Assembly: GCA_903826205.1 (NCBI GenBank) | Contig: CAIKDP010000360.1 | Location: 1 to 53,614, forward strand | DNA length: 53,614 bases | From: Akkermansiaceae bacterium | Lineage (GTDB): Bacteria; Verrucomicrobiota; Verrucomicrobiia; Verrucomicrobiales; Akkermansiaceae | Reading direction: 5' to 3' | Shown: in pieces, positions 48,617 to 53,614 of the stretch | Layout of the letters: every line of letters begins with the position of its first letter | How positions within the stretch are numbered: position 1 is the stretch's first letter | The notes under the pieces: generated by a model | The model's input: only the letters and a program-made list of their open reading frames with translations | What the model was told of the DNA's origin: nothing | Database searches by the model: none | Program-made: the position numbers and the translations under genes

Positions 48617-49414
48617 ATGAAATACATCGAGCCACATGCCCACATGGTCAGTCGCACCACCGACGACTACGAGAAACTCGCCATCGCCGGCTGCGAGGTC
48701 CTCTGCGAACCCGCGTTCTGGGCCGGCTTCGACCGCTCGTCGGCTGCGGGATTTTACGACTATTTCCGCCAACTCACCGACTATGAACCGAAGCGTGCCG
48801 CCAAGTTCGGCATCCAGCATTACTGCTGGCTGTGCATCAATCCCAAGGAGGCCGACGACCCCGGCTTCGCCCGCGAGGTGATGGACATCATGCCACAGTT
48901 TCTGGATTGCCCAAACGTGTTAGGCATCGGTGAGATCGGCCTCAACAAAAACACCCGCAACGAACTCGCCATCTTCGAGGAACACGTCCAACTCGCCTTG
49001 GACCGCGAACTGCCCATCCTCATCCACACCCCGCACCTCGAGGACAAACTCAAGGGCACCCGCCTGATCCTCGACTCGCTCGCCACGTTTTCCAAGCTCG
49101 ACCGCGCGAAAGTCATCATCGACCACGTCGAGGAACACACCATCTCCCAAGTCCTGGATGCCGGGTATTGGGCCGGCATGACGCTCTATCCGCAAAGCAA
49201 ATGCTCGCCCAACCGTGCCATCGACATGTTGGAGATCTACGGGACCGAACGCCTGTGGATGAACTCCGCCTGCGACTGGGGCGTCTCCGACCCGCTCGCC
49301 GTGCCACGCTGCATGTTGGAAATGAAAAAACGCCAGCACACCGCGGCCGCCATCGAGCAAATCGTCTATCACAACCCGAGGAAATTCCTCAGCCAATCGC
49401 CAAGATTCGTTTGA
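48617..49414 (+). CDS. TatD-family metal-dependent hydrolase, EboB-like
   Basis: This 265-residue TIM-barrel metallohydrolase has metal ligands IEPHAHM near the start, GIGEIGLNK, LIHTPH, IIDHVEEHT and NSACDWGVSD, in the order expected for the TatD/PHP-like amidohydrolase group. It is immediately followed, with no intergenic base, by an EboE-like gene. This pairing is typical of ebo clusters, where EboB is a TatD-like protein. The start at 48617 (MKYIEPHAH) gives the family N-terminus. Substrate unknown. Confidence 0.82.
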   Translation: MKYIEPHAHMVSRTTDDYEKLAIAGCEVLCEPAFWAGFDRSSAAGFYDYFRQLTDYEPKRAAKFGIQHYCWLCINPKEADDPGFAREVMDIMPQFLDCPNVLGIGEIGLNKNTRNELAIFEEHVQLALDRELPILIHTPHLEDKLKGTRLILDSLATFSKLDRAKVIIDHVEEHTISQVLDAGYWAGMTLYPQSKCSPNRAIDMLEIYGTERLWMNSACDWGVSDPLAVPRCMLEMKKRQHTAAAIEQIVYHNPRKFLSQSPRFV

Positions 49415-50578
49415 ATGAAACTCGGAAAATCCCACCTCGCCTATTGCACCAACATCCACCCTGCGGAAACTTGGGCGGAAACGCGGGCGATGCTGCAATC
49501 CCACGTCCTTTCAGTTAGAGACCTGTTGCGGGCGCAGGGCACGCTGCCACCGGAAGAACCCTTTGCCATCGGCCTGCGGCTCTCGGCCATGGCCGCCACG
49601 GAATTGTTGGAAGGCGATCATCTCGCCCGTTTCCGCAACTGGCTCGAGGAAACCCACACCTATGTCTTCACCATCAATGGCTTTCCCTACGGCAATTTCC
49701 ATGGGACCCGGGTGAAGGAGCAGGTGTTCCGGCCGGATTGGACCGATCCGGCGCGGCTGGCCTACACCAAGGATTTGTTCCGCATCCTCGCGGCCATCGC
49801 CCGCCCGGACACCAGCGCCTCGGTGTCCACCCTGCCGGGGTCGTTCAAATCCTTCGGCGCGGATGAGGCGCTCATCCACAAACACCTGATCGAACTGGCC
49901 GGCTTCCTCGATGATCTATCAGAATCGACCGGCCATGATTTTCATCTGGGTCTGGAACCCGAGCCGCTGGGATATTTCGAGAACACCGTGGAAACCATCG
50001 GGTTTTTCCATGACCTCGAAGCCCAGGCACCCTCCGTGGATGCGATCCGCCGCCGCATCGGGGTGAACTTCGATGCCTGCCATTTCGCGCTCGAATATGA
50101 TCCTCCCCGCAAGGCCTTGGAACTCCTCGAATTCTTCCACATCCGCATTTCCAAAATCCACCTGTCGAGTGCACTCGCCTTCGATCCTAACGATGCCGCC
50201 GCGCTTGCGGCCATCCGCGCCTTCAACGAGCCGACGTATTTCCACCAGGTCCTGCTGCGTCAGACGGATGACGAAATTTGCCGTTTCCAGGACCTGCCGG
50301 ATTTTCTCCAAGCGGTGGACACGGGGCGGATCCGCGCCGCCGATTTCAAGGAAGCCCGCGTGCACTTCCACATTCCGCTGGACGCCGAGCCCGCCGCGCC
50401 CTTGCGCTCAACCCGCGCCCAAACCCTAGAAGTGTTAGATTGGCGGCGCATGCATCCGGATACCTGCCGGCATTACGAAATTGAAACCTACACCTGGGGC
50501 GTGTTGCCCGCAGCCCTGCAACGTCCGGTGGCGGCCCAGATTGCCGGCGAATACCAATGGGTGCTCGCCCATGCCTGA
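49415..50578 (+). CDS. eboE: EboE-like xylose-isomerase-fold protein
   Basis: This 387-residue protein starts KLGKSHLAYCTNIHPAETW, the signature opening of EboE ('metabolite traffic protein') proteins. Barrel motifs: FTINGFPYGNFHG, VSTLPGSFKSFG, FHLGLEPEPLGYFENT, VNFDACHFALEYDPP and ISKIHLSSALAF, as in the sugar-phosphate isomerase/endonuclease IV-like fold with His/Glu/Asp metal ligands. In cyanobacteria and others, Ebo proteins are needed to move metabolites to the periplasm. No EboC (UbiA-like) or EboF gene is present here. The M56 peptidase gene converges at the next base. Confidence 0.75.
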   Translation: MKLGKSHLAYCTNIHPAETWAETRAMLQSHVLSVRDLLRAQGTLPPEEPFAIGLRLSAMAATELLEGDHLARFRNWLEETHTYVFTINGFPYGNFHGTRVKEQVFRPDWTDPARLAYTKDLFRILAAIARPDTSASVSTLPGSFKSFGADEALIHKHLIELAGFLDDLSESTGHDFHLGLEPEPLGYFENTVETIGFFHDLEAQAPSVDAIRRRIGVNFDACHFALEYDPPRKALELLEFFHIRISKIHLSSALAFDPNDAAALAAIRAFNEPTYFHQVLLRQTDDEICRFQDLPDFLQAVDTGRIRAADFKEARVHFHIPLDAEPAAPLRSTRAQTLEVLDWRRMHPDTCRHYEIETYTWGVLPAALQRPVAAQIAGEYQWVLAHA

Positions 50579-51595
50579 TCAAGGCTGACCCGGGAATGGA
50601 TTGGCCGACCACCGCAACTCGACTTCCTGTGGCGAAAACACCTCCGCTGGCGCCACCCACGCCGACCGCGGTCCCAACCCTGCCAGTGCGCCCGCCGCCA
50701 TGAGGGTCACGGCAATGCAACACACGACCAAGCGACCGCTCCCCGACCTGACCGGCCTGACCAAGCGTCGCACCCGCAACTCCAACGATGAGCGCCCGGC
50801 CATAGCCAACAGCGGGCCGCGCAGGGCCCGCGCCTCGGCAAAATCACACAGCAAACTCGCATAGTCAGTGGCCGACACGCCACGCCTCAAGACGGCCGCA
50901 TCACAGGCAAACTCGCATTGCATCGCCAGACGCCGCGCGATCCAACCAACCACCGGATTGAACCAATGCACCGCACAAGCCAACTCCGCCACCCAGCGCC
51001 ACAGCGGGTCTCTGCGGCGGTGGTGCATGAGTTCGTGCTCTAACACAATCCGCCGCGTCGCCTCCGGCCATGCGAGCCACGTCTCCGGCACCCACACCAC
51101 TTTTCTCAGCACTCCGGACGCCACCGGCCCGCGCAAACCCGGCAAACTCCGGATCTCCACACCCCGCCGCCCGAAGATGCCAGCGCGTTCGTTAGAACGC
51201 GGATCTTCGTAGGCGCGTTCGTTAGAACGCGGAGGGCGTCCTCCGATGTCACTGCCACCTCCGCTAAAATCCACCCACGCCAGATGCTGCGAGCGCGTCC
51301 GCCATTTGCCGAGCCCCCGCAGCGTGCTTGCCAAGCGCAGCATGGCCGCTCCAAACCCAAGCGCCCAGATCCCCCACAACAACTTCACCCATGGCACTCC
51401 CCCGGTTCCCACTCCCTGAGTTGCAAGCGTGGACGGCAGCACCGGCAGTTTTGGCAGGCACGCGTCCACGATCGGAAATGCCGCGAGCACCGCGAGACAC
51501 AAGGTTGTGAGACGCGGGTCGCGTGCCGCGTCGCCGCGCCCCGCCAGCCAGACCAGGCCGGCCGCAAGCGCAGAAAATATCAGAACCTGGATCAT
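50579..51595 (-). CDS. M56 family metallopeptidase (BlaR1-like sensor)
   Basis: This 338-residue membrane protein has three to four transmembrane helices (QVLIFSALAAGLVWLAG; WVKLLWGIWALGFGAAMLRL; a C-terminal helix LVVCCIAVTLMAAGALAGLG). The zinc motif is HELMH in VLEHELMHHRRRDPLWRW, with downstream EFACDAAVL. There is no large C-terminal penicillin-binding sensor domain. It overlaps the upstream blaI-like gene by 4 bases (ATGA), the usual BlaI/BlaR arrangement in which the protease inactivates the repressor on signal. The cytosolic loop carries two copies of RSNERA encoded by a 30-bp-spaced palindromic repeat, an insert of repeat origin. Confidence 0.85.
   Translation of the reverse strand: MIQVLIFSALAAGLVWLAGRGDAARDPRLTTLCLAVLAAFPIVDACLPKLPVLPSTLATQGVGTGGVPWVKLLWGIWALGFGAAMLRLASTLRGLGKWRTRSQHLAWVDFSGGGSDIGGRPPRSNERAYEDPRSNERAGIFGRRGVEIRSLPGLRGPVASGVLRKVVWVPETWLAWPEATRRIVLEHELMHHRRRDPLWRWVAELACAVHWFNPVVGWIARRLAMQCEFACDAAVLRRGVSATDYASLLCDFAEARALRGPLLAMAGRSSLELRVRRLVRPVRSGSGRLVVCCIAVTLMAAGALAGLGPRSAWVAPAEVFSPQEVELRWSANPFPGQP
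51183..51233. repeat. palindromic repeat, two copies, inside the M56 peptidase gene
   Basis: GCGCGTTCGTTAGAACGCGG occurs at 51183-51202 and again at 51213-51232. Each holds the perfect palindrome CGCGTTC-GTTA-GAACGCG. A related palindrome with GTTAGAACGCGG occurs in hrpA near 16303. Confidence 0.85.
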
Positions 51596-51969
51596 GGTGA
51601 ATCTATCAACCTGCGGATCTCACTGATTTCCTCACGGCTCAGGTGCTGGTCCTTCGGGTCCAACAGCGACGCCACCAACTTCTCCGGCTTGCCCTCGAAA
51701 AACGTCGCCAGCAACTGCTTAAGCGCCGTGCGTTTCGCCCGTTGTTCGGGCACCGTCGCGGTATAGACATAGCGCCGCGAATCCTTCCCATGCTGCACCA
51801 AGCCTTTTTCCTCAAGCGTCGCCAACAACGCCCGCACCGCCGAATAGCCAGGCGGATCCGGCAATTCATCCATCACCTCCTGCGCCGTCCCCTGACCCAA
51901 GCGGAACAATATCTCCATCACCTGCCGCTCCCGCCGCGACAGTTGACCGTCTTCAAAACGTTTCATCAC
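51592..51969 (-). CDS. BlaI/MecI/CopY-family transcriptional regulator
   Basis: This 125-residue winged-helix repressor has SRRERQVMEILFRLGQGTAQEVMDEL (HTH region) and YSAVRALLATLEEKGLVQHGKDSRRYVYTA (recognition helix and wing). The C-terminal dimerisation half contains KQLLATFFEGKPEKLVASLL. It is translationally coupled to the M56 peptidase gene. It probably represses its own operon and targets elsewhere; no beta-lactamase gene is nearby, so the signal is likely unrelated to antibiotics. A candidate operator palindrome lies 38 bases upstream. Confidence 0.9.
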   Translation of the reverse strand: MMKRFEDGQLSRRERQVMEILFRLGQGTAQEVMDELPDPPGYSAVRALLATLEEKGLVQHGKDSRRYVYTATVPEQRAKRTALKQLLATFFEGKPEKLVASLLDPKDQHLSREEISEIRRLIDSP

Positions 51970-52006
51970 GCGCCAAATTTACCCACCTTCGAACATATTT
52001 CAACAA

Positions 52007-52028
52007 AAATGCGGGTTTTACCGCATTT
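52007..52028. promoter_or_regulatory. palindrome upstream of the blaI-like gene
   Basis: AAATGCGG-GTTTTA-CCGCATTT is a perfect 8-bp inverted repeat between the blaI-like gene and the divergent lipoprotein gene. It is a candidate autoregulatory operator, although it lacks the TACA/TGTA core of known BlaI sites. Confidence 0.4.
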
Positions 52029-52070
52029 AATGTTGACGTCGGTCCGTCGAAATGCTGTTTTTCCAGCACA

Positions 52071-52913
52071 ATGAAACACAAGCTCATTTATTCACTGACG
52101 GGCATACTGGCAATTGGCGGACTTTTTTCCTGTTCCACAGGCCCGATGGGCCAATCGAGGATAGACGGACAAAGCGCCTACAACGAGCGGGCCTCTGCTC
52201 CCACCGCCGGCTTGCGCGCCGGCGACTCCGCCATGAGCCGCAAGCAGATTGACGCCCTTCTGAACAAGCCCTCCGAGCGCCCGGGGCTGGCCACCGGTTG
52301 GGGTAACGAGAAGACGTCCCATGTTTCCAACGTTGATTTTGTTAGAGACTCCTCACAACCGGCCGGAGTGGATGCGATCTTTTACAACAACCCGGAAGGC
52401 ATCAAGGCGATGACGCATTCCCCGGAACGAGTCAGTGGGATGCAAAGCGCAGCCGGTGGTCTGGTTGAGTGGGGCATCAAGGGAGGCATGGGCATGCTGG
52501 CCGCCTACAAGGAATGGGGCAATGGCCGCAGGATGGTGGCGGGAACGGCGGACAGCACCTACACCATTGTGGTGAAGAACCGCTCGCGCAGCACCTTGGA
52601 AGTGCTGGCCAGCGTGGACGGGCTCGATGTGATGGATGGCAATGCCGCCGCCTACAGCAAACGCGGGTATCTGGTGGCGGCAGGGGCCACCTTGGAAATC
52701 GATGGTTTCCGCACCAGCTACAGCCGGGTGGCCGCATTCAAGTTTTCGAGCGTGTCCAACTCCTACGCCAACCAGCGGCATGGTGACACGCGCAACGTCG
52801 GTGTGATCGGCATGGCGGTGTTCACCCAAAAAGGCGTGAACCCCTGGACCTGGATGCCGGCAGAGGTGGAGCGCCGCAACACCGCCACGCCCTTTGCCAT
52901 GCCGCCACGCTGA
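52071..52913 (+). CDS. hypothetical lipoprotein
   Basis: This 280-residue protein has a lipoprotein signal MKHKLIYSLTGILAIGGLFSC, with Cys21 in the lipobox L-F-S-C. The C-terminal ~130 residues carry a pattern seen in many uncharacterised bacterial proteins: YTIVVKNRSRSTLEVLASVD, DGLDVMDG, KRGYLVAAGATLEIDGFR, then VAAFKFSSVSNSYANQRHGD and RNVGVIGMAVF. It is predicted to be anchored in an envelope membrane. Function unknown. It is divergent from the blaI-like gene, and the ~100-base gap holds a palindrome that might control either. Confidence 0.7.
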   Translation: MKHKLIYSLTGILAIGGLFSCSTGPMGQSRIDGQSAYNERASAPTAGLRAGDSAMSRKQIDALLNKPSERPGLATGWGNEKTSHVSNVDFVRDSSQPAGVDAIFYNNPEGIKAMTHSPERVSGMQSAAGGLVEWGIKGGMGMLAAYKEWGNGRRMVAGTADSTYTIVVKNRSRSTLEVLASVDGLDVMDGNAAAYSKRGYLVAAGATLEIDGFRTSYSRVAAFKFSSVSNSYANQRHGDTRNVGVIGMAVFTQKGVNPWTWMPAEVERRNTATPFAMPPR

Positions 52914-53032
52914 AGTCGCTGGCACCTAAAAACCCAAGCATCAGCCAAGATTTCGCCGCCGCCGGCCCCATTGCGCTTGCGCTGCCCGCCCTGCCTTCTA
53001 GCATCCAGTGCTTTGCAGAGCCACGCCGCCCC

Positions 53033-53551
53033 ATGAACCGCATTTTCGTCGAAAAAAAAGCCGAATTCAACGCCGAGGCACGCCACCTCCTCCATGAACT
53101 CCGTGAATCCCTCAGCCTGTCCGGCCTGGCCAGCGTCCGCGTCGCCCAACGCTACGAAATCGACGGTCTAACGGCGGCGGAATTCGCCACCGCCTGCCGC
53201 CTGATTCTGGCCGAACCACAGGTGGATTGCGCCACTGCCAGCCTCACCCTCGCTGCGCATGAGTCCGCCTTTGCCGTGGAATATCTGCCCGGCCAGTTTG
53301 ACCAACGGGCGGACTCCGCCGCCCAATGCCTGCAAATCCTCACCGGCAAAGACCGCCCGTGCGTCGCCTCCGCCAAGGTCATCATCCTCGGCGGCACGCT
53401 TGGCCCGGACGCTCTGGCCCGCGTCAAAGCCTACGTCATCAACGCCGTGGATTCCCACGAGGTGCCTGTAGCGGCGACCACCGGTCGCCGCGATTTCCCC
53501 CCCCCCCCCGACGTCCCCATCCGCGCCGGATTCCTGTTCTTTTTGCACTAA
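53033..53551 (+). CDS. purL: phosphoribosylformylglycinamidine synthase N-terminal fragment (PurL-like, truncated)
   Basis: Its 172 residues match the PurS-like N-terminal domain of long, clostridial-type PurL: NRIFVEKKAEFNAEARHLLHE, SVRVAQRYEIDGLTAAEF, FAVEYLPGQFDQRADSAAQC, LQILTGKDRP, and IINAV-like VKAYVINAVDSHE. A REP hairpin follows (encoding VAATTGRRD), then a run of 13 C, and the frame stops after RAGFLFFLH. The FGAM synthase and glutaminase parts (about 1000 further residues) are missing from the next 63 bases. It is either a pseudogene or a stand-alone domain; purine synthesis would then need another copy elsewhere. Confidence 0.7.
   Translation: MNRIFVEKKAEFNAEARHLLHELRESLSLSGLASVRVAQRYEIDGLTAAEFATACRLILAEPQVDCATASLTLAAHESAFAVEYLPGQFDQRADSAAQCLQILTGKDRPCVASAKVIILGGTLGPDALARVKAYVINAVDSHEVPVAATTGRRDFPPPPDVPIRAGFLFFLH
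53468..53490 (+). repeat. REP hairpin, GTAG-headed, within the purL fragment, followed by C13
   Basis: GTAG then CGGCGACC-ACC-GGTCGCCG, a perfect 8-bp stem with a 3-base loop. Six bases later a run of 13 C (53497-53509) begins, a likely slippage site. It belongs to the same family as the palindromes at the ends of the metH RAYT insert. Confidence 0.75.
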
Positions 53552-53563
53552 AGCAACCCCTCG

Positions 53564-53580
53564 TTAACAGAGTCTTAACA
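53564..53580 (+). promoter_or_regulatory. Pho-box-like direct repeat at the window edge
   Basis: TTAACA at 53564-53569 and TTAACA at 53575-53580, an 11-bp period, matches the TTAACA-N5-TTAACA pattern of PhoP/PhoB binding sites known from Bacillus. It would control a gene beyond the window. Two copies only are visible, so this is tentative. Confidence 0.4.
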
Positions 53581-53614
53581 CAGCCGCGTTATCCTCCTTG
53601 TGGCGGAAGCGGCA

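Overview
The window looks like about 53.6 kb of a GC-rich (about 60% by eye) chromosome from the Verrucomicrobiota, probably Verrucomicrobiales. That placement is an inference from gene content: a Tat-exported Gfo/Idh/MocA oxidoreductase beside a HEAT-repeat protein, a GH29 fucosidase, a GYF-domain protein, EboB/EboE-like genes, and palindromic repeats with a REP-associated transposase. Most genes are ordinary housekeeping genes. The unusual content is a dense layer of small repeats and selfish elements, several of which lie inside genes.

Layout. 1-3794: a hypothetical kinase-like protein and a type I restriction R subunit (hsdR) that carries an in-frame GIY-YIG endonuclease element just before its DEAD-box motif. 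3961-6728: a cation diffusion facilitator and a convergent secreted alpha-L-fucosidase. 6904-11536: methionine synthase split into two genes (homocysteine domain; pterin/B12/activation domains), the second carrying a full-length REP-associated tyrosine transposase in frame inside its AdoMet-binding domain. 11544-19535: a minus-strand run with nadK, an EF-G-like GTPase, a GYF-domain membrane protein and hrpA. 19536-25476: a transposase remnant, the oxidoreductase, the HEAT protein, rpsU with a clear terminator, a URO-D-like protein and ppk1. 25507-27545: two tandem paralogous sigma-70 factors. 27725-39168: pyrD, then nuoG-H-I-J-K-L-M-N. This complex I operon is interrupted by a four-helix-bundle (IVP) gene cassette flanked by a 20-bp inverted repeat, and its gene junctions hold several unrelated low-complexity or palindromic sequences. 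39183-39290: a perfect 12 x 9-bp tandem array. 39314-45641: a cupin protein, aroB, three lineage-specific envelope or secreted proteins, pdxA and a polysaccharide deacetylase. 45676-50578: ffh, miaA, a small protein and an eboB/eboE-like pair, separated by two 108-109-bp GGAG-headed hairpin-pair elements. 50579-51969: a BlaI/M56 regulatory pair. 52071-53614: a lipoprotein, a truncated purL N-terminal gene with a REP hairpin and a C13 tract near its 3' end, and a Pho-box-like direct repeat at the window edge.

Main result. Two unrelated nuclease/transposase units (GIY-YIG in hsdR, HUH/Y1 RAYT in metH) each sit in what appears to be a surface loop of an enzyme. Each is bounded by inverted palindromic repeats, and each leaves the host reading frame open because the element has no stop codon of its own. 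Two REP-like hairpin families (GTAG/GTGG-headed and GGAG-headed) are scattered around them. The GGAG family keeps its architecture while its stems change on both arms, which points to selection on the hairpin rather than on the sequence. All calls rest on reading the sequence; no database search was run.
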